Part shown: positions 16,787 to 25,095 of the stretch, piece after piece
How the letters are laid out: each line of letters begins with the position of its first letter
Numbering within the stretch: the stretch's first letter is position 1
NCBI GenBank assembly: GCA_964596645.1
Contig: CAZQVB010000054.1
Coordinates: forward strand, 1 to 25,291
Reading direction: 5' to 3'
DNA: 25,291 nt
Source: CAVQEK01 sp964596645
GTDB taxonomy: Bacteria; Bacteroidota; Bacteroidia; Cytophagales; Cyclobacteriaceae
Translations under genes and position numbers: made by a program
Notes under the pieces: generated by a model
What the model saw: the letters and a program-made list of their open reading frames with translations, nothing else
Told to the model about the DNA's origin: nothing
Databases searched by the model: none

Positions 16787-16802
16787 GATGGCAACCGCCA
16801 TC
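16787..16802. repeat. Inverted repeat between the divergent parA-like and channel genes
   Basis: GATGGC and GCCATC form a perfect 6-bp dyad around AACC. It lies roughly in the middle of the 123-base divergent intergenic region, where an operator could sit. A TATCTTTA close to the channel start codon (about 16842-16849) resembles a -7 element with one mismatch. No repressor gene is adjacent, so function is only a guess. Confidence 0.35.
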
Positions 16803-16855
16803 GCAGCTTAAGATTACGTGTGCTACACAAGAAATTAGAATGATATCTTTACGCC

Positions 16856-17833
16856 ATGAAGCCGCATCTTTTCTGCTCTTTCTTTATATCAATGATCGCA
16901 TGCTGCCTCTCGGCAAATGCGGATAACACTAGGCCTGCTGCCAGTGAGCAGCAAGTGAAAGTAGGGTTTGTACTGGTAGATATTCATCACGTCGACAACG
17001 TAGGACAGTCTATAACCGGGGAGTTCATCATTTTCGCACAGTGGCACGACAGCAGCCTGGTGGCGCCAGGGCAAAATAGTACAGTAAATTTGCCGCTGGA
17101 AGAAGCCGGCCCACCGGCCATTCAGATCAAAGGATTGGAAAATCTGCAGACATTCAGAAAAAATACCGTCAGTGTAGCCGCAGATGGCAGCATTCAATAT
17201 CGACACCGGTTCATAGGCACCATTCGACACACCTTCAGGTTTCGCGATTTTCCGTTCGACACACAGCATTGGAGCGTGGTATTGTATTATTCCGGGCCAA
17301 AAGATTTTGCGCTGGTGGCCGATCATGCCCATATCGGGCGCATGGAGGAGGTAGACATCACCATCGACAACTGGGAAGTAGCATTTGCCGGTGCGGAGAT
17401 CTCGGAAGTGGAGAGTTATGACACGCCCATACAGACGCTGGTGGTCACTTACCAGCTACAGCGCAATGCAGTATTTTACATCTGGAAGGTGATGATACCA
17501 GTAGTACTTATCGTGCTTATGTCGTGGTCGGTGTTTTGGATCAGCCCCAGCAATATTTCCGCCCAACTCACTGTAGCCGTCACCGCCATACTTACGCTTA
17601 TCGCCTTCCAATTTTCTGTATCGCAACTTATGCCGCCACTGCCCTACCTTACCAAGCTCGATCGCTTCACCATAGGTGCCGACATATTTGTATTCCTGGC
17701 ATTTGTGGAGACCATCGTAACGAGTCACTACGAAAACCGCGGCAAAATAAATACAGCCGTAGTGATCGATCACTACGCCAAGTTCATCTTCCCGGCGGCT
17801 TTCATTCTGTTCACCATCGTCTGTCTCTGGTAG
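16856..17833 (+). CDS. Prokaryotic pentameric ligand-gated ion channel homologue (Cys-loop receptor superfamily)
   Basis: The 325-residue protein has a signal-peptide-like N-terminus (1-22), with a possible lipobox-like MIAC at 13-16. An extracellular beta-rich domain follows (about 30-205) and then four membrane segments, near 207-229, 235-256, 268-291 and 303-324. The domain contains FPFD (132-135), the core of the Cys-loop, but the flanking cysteines are absent (Trp139 and His125 occupy the expected places), as in bacterial GLIC and ELIC. TM1 has the conserved Pro (IPVVL, 214-218), and the M2-M3 linker PPLPYLTKLDRF (260-271) matches the family. There is no long M3-M4 intracellular loop. 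The protein presumably assembles as a homopentamer in the inner membrane. Ligand unknown. Confidence 0.88.
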   Translation: MKPHLFCSFFISMIACCLSANADNTRPAASEQQVKVGFVLVDIHHVDNVGQSITGEFIIFAQWHDSSLVAPGQNSTVNLPLEEAGPPAIQIKGLENLQTFRKNTVSVAADGSIQYRHRFIGTIRHTFRFRDFPFDTQHWSVVLYYSGPKDFALVADHAHIGRMEEVDITIDNWEVAFAGAEISEVESYDTPIQTLVVTYQLQRNAVFYIWKVMIPVVLIVLMSWSVFWISPSNISAQLTVAVTAILTLIAFQFSVSQLMPPLPYLTKLDRFTIGADIFVFLAFVETIVTSHYENRGKINTAVVIDHYAKFIFPAAFILFTIVCLW

Positions 17834-17903
17834 CGCTGTATACGGGCCCAGGCATGTGCATGCCGTGTTCAGCCTGGCTGCCAGAAAGAAAGTCCATACC
17901 GTT

Positions 17904-20198
17904 TTACCTGCTCAGGTCCACCGGCTGTACCATGGCCCCATTGGTGGCCACATCCCAGGCGGCGAGACGTACCCACTTCTTTCCTTTTGTATCTAAGGGA
18001 ATTTCAAAACGCTTGTTGCCAAACGGGAACAGGTCTGTGGTTCGGATAATGGTGCGGTCTGTGTGCTCTCCATCACCCCAAACCACCTCTACAAAATCGA
18101 GCGGAAAAGTCCACTCCACATCGGCCACGATTGTACGTTGGCGGCCCTTGCCTTCTATTCGAAAGTTAGTGATAAGCACCTCACCCGATGTCACGAAATA
18201 ATTACCACCTTTCAATGCATTGATCACCGGCGACATGTCGTCTATCGATGGCACACTGTCTATAGCCAGGTAGTTTACCGGCGACATGCCATAGGCGTCG
18301 TCATACGGTGGCTTGCCGCGCTCGCCGTAGTCGCTCCGGGCTTCTGAGATGGCCAGGGCATATTTGGGAGGTTTGCCCTGTGCGGCCATCCAGTTGTTGG
18401 CTTCATCCCACAGCGCAATGAACCGGTAGTCGCCCAGGCGTAGTTCAGATGCATCGATGCCCATGCCCCACCGATACCCCAAGGCGAAGTAATTGGGATG
18501 CAAAAATTGGGGGGTAGATTTGATGGCGTCGGGATAGCCTGTAGAGCCTTTGGAGCGAGGATGCGGCATGGAGATAAGCACATTTTCGCGCTCTGCCATC
18601 TGCATCATGTCTTCAGGCTCACCGAGGTTGTAAACGGTTCCATACTGCGGATGCTCTTCCACCAGGGGCTGTCCGGGTTGTCGCTCTGGTCGCCAGAAGG
18701 TAGGTTTGGAAAACAAAAGGTCGTAATGACCGCCTAGAAAAGGTTTTCGTCCGCCCGTGCTGTTTTCATCATTGGGCATCACCAGAAAGTTCTTATCAGA
18801 TTGTCTTCTGGCTGCTTCGTAATAGTCGGCCAGATCTTTCAGAAATAGCGCTCCGGTATCTTTGCGCCCTGCCCCGCGCACACCGTCGATTACCCCATAT
18901 ATGTCAACGCCTATTCCCTTCATGGTCTCCACATCATTGAGCCGTTGATCCATTCCTCCCAACTCATGCAGACGATCCACCATGCCTACATGATAGTGAT
19001 GCCCCATTATTTTGTATCCGGGAAGAGGCTTGAAATGATCGCCACGCGTAAAGGTGAGGGCTTGATCGATGGCTTGAGCGCCATCGGCCGTGCTTACCAA
19101 AAAGAACACCGGCATGCGCTGCCAGGTGCCGGGCCGGGCGCTATAGAGGGCAAAATTGTGGTAAAATTCAGAGTCTTTCTCCAGTTCGGCTTGCCGGATG
19201 CCAAAGCCAAAGTGACCGGACTCGTCTTTCTGATACCAGCCATACCCAAGGTTTTGCTCCGACTCACGAGCCCAGTAGAAGCTGTGCGGAGGCGGAAATG
19301 CCGCAATAGAGCCATGTGGTAGCTCGGCGGCAATGAGCCTGTTGCTGCCAAACACCGCTACGCGGTCGAGGTGCGCCGGGCCACCAAACTGATAGTTCTG
19401 CCACTGTTGCGCCAAGTCGCGCCAGATCATGCGCGAAGATGGCGTCACCTCCAGCCCGCGGAGGCCGGCATCATATTTAAATGCAGCCGAGGGATGATCC
19501 GTTTTGGCTACCAGCATCTGACGTATAAGGTTGGAATTCTTGAATATGTCGTACTGAAGATATCCTGAAAAAATACCAGCTGATACGCCCGGAAAGGTGA
19601 TTTCGAGCCGGGCGCCATTGGTGCGTACCTTGCACTCAACGGTGGCGTAGGTGGCCGTTACACGCTTTACCTCATCGGCTTTGCGGGGCATGCCCGGATG
19701 GTTTGCAAAAGGCTCCTCAGCTGGTATGGAATTTTGGTGGGATGGAGGAGGTTCGTCGCTGAGGTAGAGGGGTGCATCCCAAAATGCCTCCCACTTTATC
19801 TCCTCCAGCAGTTCAGCATTTAGCGGTACTCCCAGAGCATCTAGTGGCCTGGTCTGCTGCTGCGTTACCCGGCGCACGCCTGAGGTGATGTGAAATGCGG
19901 GCGCAACATGTTGTGCAATAGTACGCCAGGCCCCGGTGCCTGTACGTATGGCGAGTGATTGAACGGTAGGCACTCCGTCTTCTACAGAAAAATCGATCCG
20001 CAGCTCATCGTCGCCACCACCGGCCCAGTGTATGGTGAGCACCTCACCGGCCACCTCAGCTACAAGGCCTTCTTGGTGGCTATAGTCCGTAAGATCGTAC
20101 CTGATGGGATCGGCTTTGCCTGGTGACAGCGCCCATAGTGTGAAAAGCAAAAAAAGACAAACGGTGTTTCGAGCTTGATTATACATAGTGGTCTTCAT
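17904..20198 (-). CDS. Secreted PHP-like (CehA/McbA-type) metallohydrolase candidate
   Basis: The 764-residue protein begins with a signal-peptide-like segment (hydrophobic 12-24, likely cleavage near Ala29). Residues 30 to about 385 look beta-rich and match no family I can name. From about 390 the pattern resembles PHP-fold hydrolases of the CehA/McbA group: MGHHYHVG (398-405), NDENS (476-480), GGHYDL (489-494), MPHPR (544-548), and a final ALKGGNYFVTSGEVLI block (661-676). This last block resembles the 'LKxGxxFxTxG' ending of that group. The His and Asp/Glu residues would bind metal. A small beta domain closes the protein. The substrate is unknown, and glycan, phosphoester or carbamate hydrolysis are all possible. 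It converges with the channel gene across a 70-base gap, so the two are not an operon. Confidence 0.55.
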   Translation of the reverse strand: MKTTMYNQARNTVCLFLLFTLWALSPGKADPIRYDLTDYSHQEGLVAEVAGEVLTIHWAGGGDDELRIDFSVEDGVPTVQSLAIRTGTGAWRTIAQHVAPAFHITSGVRRVTQQQTRPLDALGVPLNAELLEEIKWEAFWDAPLYLSDEPPPSHQNSIPAEEPFANHPGMPRKADEVKRVTATYATVECKVRTNGARLEITFPGVSAGIFSGYLQYDIFKNSNLIRQMLVAKTDHPSAAFKYDAGLRGLEVTPSSRMIWRDLAQQWQNYQFGGPAHLDRVAVFGSNRLIAAELPHGSIAAFPPPHSFYWARESEQNLGYGWYQKDESGHFGFGIRQAELEKDSEFYHNFALYSARPGTWQRMPVFFLVSTADGAQAIDQALTFTRGDHFKPLPGYKIMGHHYHVGMVDRLHELGGMDQRLNDVETMKGIGVDIYGVIDGVRGAGRKDTGALFLKDLADYYEAARRQSDKNFLVMPNDENSTGGRKPFLGGHYDLLFSKPTFWRPERQPGQPLVEEHPQYGTVYNLGEPEDMMQMAERENVLISMPHPRSKGSTGYPDAIKSTPQFLHPNYFALGYRWGMGIDASELRLGDYRFIALWDEANNWMAAQGKPPKYALAISEARSDYGERGKPPYDDAYGMSPVNYLAIDSVPSIDDMSPVINALKGGNYFVTSGEVLITNFRIEGKGRQRTIVADVEWTFPLDFVEVVWGDGEHTDRTIIRTTDLFPFGNKRFEIPLDTKGKKWVRLAAWDVATNGAMVQPVDLSR

Positions 20199-20393
20199 TT
20201 TAATGCATCGAATTACAGGGTTTTTGAGATAAGTTGAGCCAAATGCAGACAGAGAAATTTCTTATAAAAAATGTCTTTATAGCCAATGGCACGAGATTAA
20301 ATAGACTGCTTGAACTTTCACGGGCCGGTATGTTAGGTCATACAATGTTCGGCGCCACTTTTTGAAAGTATCTGGGTAGATAGATGAAAGGGT

Positions 20394-20400
20394 AGGAGGT
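20394..20400 (+). promoter_or_regulatory. Strong Shine-Dalgarno sequence before an in-frame TTG
   Basis: AGGAGGT ends 4 bases before a TTG at 20405 that is in frame with the AddB-like gene. This would extend the protein by 17 residues relative to the ATG at 20456. Strong Shine-Dalgarno sequences are uncommon in Bacteroidota, so the site matters for choosing the start. Confidence 0.4.
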
Positions 20401-20455
20401 AAGATTGGCAATTGCACATCACGGCCTTACTTTTGAAGCGATTCCAACACAGATC

Positions 20456-23311
20456 ATGAGTTTTCTAGAAGAAATCGCCCGGCACGTTATCGATCACCAT
20501 GGCCAGCAGCCCGATGCTGTCACGCTGGTATTCCCCAACAGACGCTCGGGGCTTCACTTCAGAAAAAAACTGGCTGCGCTCATTGATCGTCCCGTCTGGG
20601 CTCCTCAGATTTTTGGCATCGTCGACTTCATCCGTCAGCATTCGCCGTTGCACATTCCCGACAGGCTAATGCTCATATTCTCGTTATATCAGGCCTTCAA
20701 AAAAGCCGGTGGAGCCACGGAATCGTTTGATAACTTCTATTTCTGGGGCGATGCATTACTCAAAGATTTCGACGAGATCGATAAATATATGGTGGATGCC
20801 AGGCTGCTGTTCAAAAACCTTCGCTGGCAAAAAGATCTGGAAAATGCCTTCGATCACCTTACGGAGAACCAAAAGCTGCTGATCAAAAATTTCTGGGCCA
20901 GCTTTCAGGAAAAGCCCTCAAAGCATCAGCAGGATTTTGTGGCGATTTGGGAGGTGCTGTACCCTGTATATGAGCATTTGCGCGATGATCTGCTGCAACA
21001 TCAGCAGGGATATGAAGGACTAATATACCGCACGGTGGCTGAAGACTGCGAAAATAAGAGCCTTCATCGCCCATTCGACAAGGTGATCTTTGCCGGTTTC
21101 AATGCTTTTTCGCGGTGTGAGGAAAAGATAATAAGCTACTATGTGCAAGAGCAAAAGGCACAAGTCTTTTGGGATGCAGACGACTACTTTTACAAAGACG
21201 CCAACCAGGAAGCTGGCAATTTTTTGCGCGAGCACAGCCGGCACAAAGTGCTGGGCCCTACGCTGAAATCGGCTTATGGCACCCGCTTTAGCAATGAGAA
21301 AAAAAGTGTACGAATGGTAGGTGTGCCGTCGGAGGCCGGCCAGGCGCAGGCACTGGAGCGACTGCTGGCCGAGCAGCAATCCGTCGATGAACGCACGGCG
21401 GTGGTGTTGGCCAACGAGCTGCTGCTGTTTCCGGTGCTGAGTGCTACCTCGCACTTGGCCGATGCCATGAATGTGACTATGGGCTACCCGCTGCAGCACT
21501 CACTCGCCTACAGCTTTGTAGAAGCGCTGCTGGAGCTGCACATCGACAGCCAGGCAAGAAAAAAGAATGAGTTTTACTACCGCCCGGTACTGCAACTGCT
21601 GCAGCACCCCTACCTGCTGGTGAGGGGCAGCGGTGCCGCAAAGGTTGCCATTGAGCACATCACGACGAACAACAGGATATCGCTCAGCGGGGCGCAGATC
21701 GCAGGCGAAGATGAACTCCTCAAAGAAATTTTTACCCCACATGCAGGCCGGGAGCAGTTTTGGGATTACCTGCAAAACTTGCTGCACAAAGTAGCTGTAG
21801 ATGAACAGGACGGCGTACAAAAAGAATTCATTTTCCACATCTTCAGTCTCATCAATAAACTGCGCGATTTCTACCAGGCCACTCAGCTGGGGGCCGATCT
21901 GCAGTCGTTTCTGAAACTGTTCCGGCACATCATCCGGCAGCAGAAGCTACCATTTGAAGGGGAGCCGCTGCAGGGCCTGCAGGTGATGGGCATATTGGAG
22001 TCGCGCACGCTAGACTTCGATCATGTATACCTGCTTTCAGCCAATGAGGGCACATTTCCACCCGCTGCCGCGGGAGCCAGCTTTATACCGTACAGTCTGC
22101 GCAGCGCTTTTGGTTTGCCTACTTTCGACCAGCAAGACGCCATTTATGCGTATCTCTTCTATACACTGATAGCAAGCGCCCGGCAGGTCACTATAGTATA
22201 CAACACGCAGGAAAGCAATGGACGCAGTGGCGAGTTGAGCCGTTTTGCCCAGCAGCTGATCTATGAGTCTGGGTTGAACATAGAAATGAAGACCGCACTG
22301 GCTGAAGTGAGTATGCAAAACCCGCGGGAGATAGAGGTGACAAAAAAAGAATGGGTGATGAGACAGCTGGATAGATACACTCGTCCTGCCCCAGCACAAG
22401 GTGAGCGCTTCTTCACACCCAGTGCTTTCAATACATACCTCGACTGCACGCTGCGGTTTTACTACAAATACGTGCTCGACCTGGCCGAGGCAGAAGAAGT
22501 GTCGGAAGAACTGGACCCGATGGCCTTTGGCAACATACTGCACAAGACGATGGAGCTGGCGTACCAGCCTCACAACAAGGCAGATTGCAGACAAGTGACC
22601 AGCGCCGATGTAGATGTAATTCGGGCTAAAATTGATAAAGCGCTCAATGATGCTTTTTCCGACACGTTCGATCAGCAACAGGAGCAATTTGAGTATACCG
22701 GTCAGAACGTAATATGGCGGGAGGTGGTAAAGAAAATAGTGCTTAGAATACTGGATTACGATCAAAAGCACACCCCTTTTGAAATTCTGACCTTGGAGGG
22801 TGGCCGGAAAGATGGCTTTGAGCTACAGATGGCGATACATACCGGCGCAGTAAAAAAAGATGTAGCCCTCAAAGGCGTGATAGATCGCATAGACCAATGC
22901 GGTGGGGCAGTGCGCATACTCGACTACAAGACTGGGAAAGACAACCGGAACTTTACCGACCTGCCATCGCTCTTCGACCGTAACAATCCGCAGCGCAATA
23001 AAGCAGCATTTCAAACTTTTCTGTACGTTCTGCTCTTCCGGGCCAGGCATCCTAGGCTTGATATACCCATACAGGCCGGCTTATTCAACATTCGTGAAGT
23101 ATTTACCAAAGAGTTTGACTTCAGGCTGAAGATGAAAAGTGATAACCGATACGAGCCTGTGCACGATGTGCGCAGCTTGCTGCCGGACTATGAAAACTTG
23201 CTCAAGGAGCTGCTGGAAGAAATTTTTGATGTGACGGTTCCCTTCGTTCAAACGACCGACCTGCGCAAATGTAGCCTGTGCCCGTATGCCCTCCTTTGCC
23301 AAAGGGCATAG
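20456..23311 (+). CDS. AddB-like PD-(D/E)XK nuclease, iron-sulfur staple type
   Basis: This 951-residue protein resembles the AddB/RexB family of recombination exonucleases. The N-terminal half (about 20-600) has the inactive UvrD-like helicase fold, with VFPNRRSGLHF (25-35) where a Walker A loop would be, and LESRTLDFDHVYLLSANEGT (514-533). The C-terminal nuclease has FGNILHKTME (691-700), DRID (810-813) and DYKTGK (823-828), the PD-(D/E)XK catalytic motif. Cys664 in YLDC and Cys939, Cys942 and Cys948 near the C-terminus form the four-cysteine pattern of the 4Fe-4S staple. An AddA partner is not in the window. I used the ATG at 20456, because homologues begin like MSFLEEIA; an in-frame TTG at 20405 behind AGGAGGT is an alternative. 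Confidence 0.85.
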   Translation: MSFLEEIARHVIDHHGQQPDAVTLVFPNRRSGLHFRKKLAALIDRPVWAPQIFGIVDFIRQHSPLHIPDRLMLIFSLYQAFKKAGGATESFDNFYFWGDALLKDFDEIDKYMVDARLLFKNLRWQKDLENAFDHLTENQKLLIKNFWASFQEKPSKHQQDFVAIWEVLYPVYEHLRDDLLQHQQGYEGLIYRTVAEDCENKSLHRPFDKVIFAGFNAFSRCEEKIISYYVQEQKAQVFWDADDYFYKDANQEAGNFLREHSRHKVLGPTLKSAYGTRFSNEKKSVRMVGVPSEAGQAQALERLLAEQQSVDERTAVVLANELLLFPVLSATSHLADAMNVTMGYPLQHSLAYSFVEALLELHIDSQARKKNEFYYRPVLQLLQHPYLLVRGSGAAKVAIEHITTNNRISLSGAQIAGEDELLKEIFTPHAGREQFWDYLQNLLHKVAVDEQDGVQKEFIFHIFSLINKLRDFYQATQLGADLQSFLKLFRHIIRQQKLPFEGEPLQGLQVMGILESRTLDFDHVYLLSANEGTFPPAAAGASFIPYSLRSAFGLPTFDQQDAIYAYLFYTLIASARQVTIVYNTQESNGRSGELSRFAQQLIYESGLNIEMKTALAEVSMQNPREIEVTKKEWVMRQLDRYTRPAPAQGERFFTPSAFNTYLDCTLRFYYKYVLDLAEAEEVSEELDPMAFGNILHKTMELAYQPHNKADCRQVTSADVDVIRAKIDKALNDAFSDTFDQQQEQFEYTGQNVIWREVVKKIVLRILDYDQKHTPFEILTLEGGRKDGFELQMAIHTGAVKKDVALKGVIDRIDQCGGAVRILDYKTGKDNRNFTDLPSLFDRNNPQRNKAAFQTFLYVLLFRARHPRLDIPIQAGLFNIREVFTKEFDFRLKMKSDNRYEPVHDVRSLLPDYENLLKELLEEIFDVTVPFVQTTDLRKCSLCPYALLCQRA

Positions 23312-23313
23312 AA

Positions 23314-23341
23314 AAAGCCCCTCATTTTCATAAGGGGCTTT
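23314..23341 (+). terminator. Terminator of the AddB-like gene
   Basis: AAAGCCCCT (23314-23322) and AGGGGCTTT (23333-23341) form a perfect 9-bp stem with a 10-base loop, 3 bases after the stop codon. The T-run is short on the plus strand (three) and five on the minus strand, so it may work in both directions. Confidence 0.7.
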
Positions 23342-23373
23342 ACGCTAAATGTTAAACAGGTGTATGAATAAAT

Positions 23374-23401
23374 TTGTGTTATGTAAGTTTTTATACTTTT
23401 G
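23374..23401 (+). promoter_or_regulatory. Predicted promoter of the phosphatase-kinase pair
   Basis: TTG (23374-23376), a 17-base spacer and TACTTTTG (23394-23401) fit the Bacteroidota pattern at the short end of the spacer range. The predicted start near 23408 leaves a leader of almost 90 bases before the phosphatase ATG. The leader contains a small CCGG-GTAA-CCGG dyad. Confidence 0.6.
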
Positions 23402-23495
23402 CGCACATCCGGGTAACCGGTGAGTATAAATATTTTGATGCAAATCTGCATATTATTCAAATAGTAAATCTTTTTATAAGAATATTCATATTTCC

Positions 23496-23978
23496 ATGAT
23501 TCAAGTTCTCTTTGTGTGCTTAGGAAACATCTGCCGGTCGCCACTGGCCGAAGAAATTTTTCGGCAGCAAGTCGCCGATCGCGGACTCAGCGGGCAGATC
23601 ACCTGCGACTCCGCCGGCACCAGTGGCTGGCATATCGATCAGCCCTCAGATCCTCGTACGATAGATGTTGGCCGGAAGTACGGCCTCGATGTGCGGCACT
23701 TGGGGCGTGCTTTTGTTGAAAAAGATTTTGAAGATTTCGACTATATCCTCGCCATGGACCGCAGCAACCACACCGACATACAAAAAGTAAGCGGGTACTC
23801 CGTATACGAAGCCGGTCGCCTCAAACTTATGCGCGACTTTGATGATAACGCACCGGGTGCCGATGTGCCCGATCCGTATTTTGGTGAAGCCGACGGCTTC
23901 GACAGCGTCTATCATATGCTTGAGCATTCGTGTAATAATCTTCTTGATTTCATTATTGAAAAACATCAGTTGCAATGA
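23496..23978 (+). CDS. Low-molecular-weight protein-tyrosine-phosphatase family protein
   Basis: The 160-residue cytosolic protein has the full LMW-PTP active site. The N-terminal P-loop CLGNICRS (8-15) carries nucleophile Cys8 and phosphate-binding Arg14, and DPYFG (126-130) carries the general acid Asp126. Length and fold order are standard. The stop codon overlaps the start of the fructosamine-kinase-family gene, so the two are translated together. That neighbour suggests a metabolic role on phosphorylated sugar adducts instead of, or besides, protein tyrosine dephosphorylation. This is inference from context, since the sequence alone cannot separate the two. There is no capsule or exopolysaccharide kinase nearby to support a Wzb-like role. 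Confidence 0.93.
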   Translation: MIQVLFVCLGNICRSPLAEEIFRQQVADRGLSGQITCDSAGTSGWHIDQPSDPRTIDVGRKYGLDVRHLGRAFVEKDFEDFDYILAMDRSNHTDIQKVSGYSVYEAGRLKLMRDFDDNAPGADVPDPYFGEADGFDSVYHMLEHSCNNLLDFIIEKHQLQ

Positions 23979-24856
23979 TGGCCGCAGGCGACCAATCATT
24001 TTACCGGCATGTATTGGCGGAGGTGTTTGGTCGCGAATGCACCATATTGAGCAGCCGGGGCCTGGGCGGTGGATGTATCAACAATGCTGTAGCGCTGGAG
24101 ACGGATGCCGGTGCTTTTTTGCTCAAGTGGCAACGGGGCATACCTGCTGATATGTACGAGAAGGAAGCGGCTGGGCTTAGCCTGCTCAAGGCGGCCGATC
24201 AGCTGCGCGTACCGGCTACCTATGGTTTTGGCCAGTTGGATGGCCGCTACTACCTGCTGATGGAGTTTGTACACAGCGCCGGTAAAAAGAAAGACTATTG
24301 GGAGAATTTTGGCAGCCAACTAGCCACGATGCACCGCGCACGGCAAGCGCAGCAATTTGGCCTTGACCACGACAACTACATCGGCAAACTTGGTCAAAAT
24401 AACCACTTCTACGACGATTGGATCGAGTTTTTTATACAACAGCGGCTGGAAGCGCAGCTGCAACTGGCCCTGCACAACGGACTGGTCAATGCGCAATTTG
24501 CAGATCGATATCGTGCATTTTATGCCCATCTGCCGCAACTGCTGCCCACTGCCCCCGCATCGCTGCTGCATGGCGACCTGTGGAGCGGCAATGTGATGAC
24601 CGGCCCTGACGGCTACGTGTGCCTGATCGACCCCGCCGTGTACTACGGCCACCGCGAAATAGAACTTGCCTTTACACGCATGTTTGGAGGCTTCGGTAGC
24701 GCCTTCTACGCGGCGTATGAAGCCACCTGGCCACTGGAGCCCGGTTTTGAACAGCGCGTGGGCATTTATAATATTTATCCGCACATGGTGCATGTGAATC
24801 TTTTCGGACGGTCTTACCTGTCGGGAGTAGAGCAGGTGCTCGCAAAATATCTTTAA
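23975..24856 (+). CDS. Fructosamine/ketosamine-3-kinase family protein
   Basis: The 293-residue protein belongs to the FN3K family, which phosphorylates ketosamine adducts on proteins and so starts their removal; bacterial members often prefer ribulosamines or erythrulosamines. The kinase-like fold shows a glycine-rich GLGGGCINN segment (29-37) and LLKWQ (49-53) with the ATP-contacting Lys51. The catalytic loop is HGDLWSGN (199-206), and the metal-binding segment is IDPAVYYG (218-225). YDDWIEFFIQQRL (146-158) is also typical of the family. The ATG at 23975 overlaps the phosphatase TGA as ATGA, and a second ATG at 23978 is equally possible. I found no terminator after the stop. Confidence 0.92.
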   Translation: MMAAGDQSFYRHVLAEVFGRECTILSSRGLGGGCINNAVALETDAGAFLLKWQRGIPADMYEKEAAGLSLLKAADQLRVPATYGFGQLDGRYYLLMEFVHSAGKKKDYWENFGSQLATMHRARQAQQFGLDHDNYIGKLGQNNHFYDDWIEFFIQQRLEAQLQLALHNGLVNAQFADRYRAFYAHLPQLLPTAPASLLHGDLWSGNVMTGPDGYVCLIDPAVYYGHREIELAFTRMFGGFGSAFYAAYEATWPLEPGFEQRVGIYNIYPHMVHVNLFGRSYLSGVEQVLAKYL

Positions 24857-24958
24857 ATGATGCCCCAGACACGTAAGAAGAGTGGCTCTGGTATGACCCT
24901 CCTCACCTCCATGGCCTGTGGAAAAATGCGGGTCAGGCGATAGTCGGACCGGTTAAAT

Positions 24959-24974
24959 GGTAGATTGGTAGATT
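24959..24974 (+). repeat. Two-copy tandem repeat GGTAGATT
   Basis: GGTAGATT occurs twice back to back and is followed by AGGTGGGTTGGTG, which looks like diverged continuation. It is too short to name. Confidence 0.5.
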
Positions 24975-25029
24975 AGGTGGGTTGGTGAATGCGTGCCGGT
25001 CATTCAAAACAGCGGGCGTGCTCATTTCC

Positions 25030-25052
25030 ATGGTCTGTGCCGCACAGACCAT
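25030..25052. repeat. Perfect 10-bp inverted repeat
   Basis: ATGGTCTGTG and CACAGACCAT flank CCG and can form a strong hairpin. Neither strand continues with a T-run, so it is not a typical intrinsic terminator. Confidence 0.7.
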
Positions 25053-25095
25053 TTCGTGCGGCTGGCCCAGCGCGCATACACCAACCCTTGCAGTC

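Noticed and set aside
16856..20198. Channel and PHP-like hydrolase as one functional system
   Set aside because: They are convergent, not co-transcribed, and nothing in either sequence links their functions.
22037..22771. Minus-strand open frame of about 244 codons inside the AddB-like gene
   Set aside because: It lies antisense to conserved nuclease-protein sequence and shows no domain.
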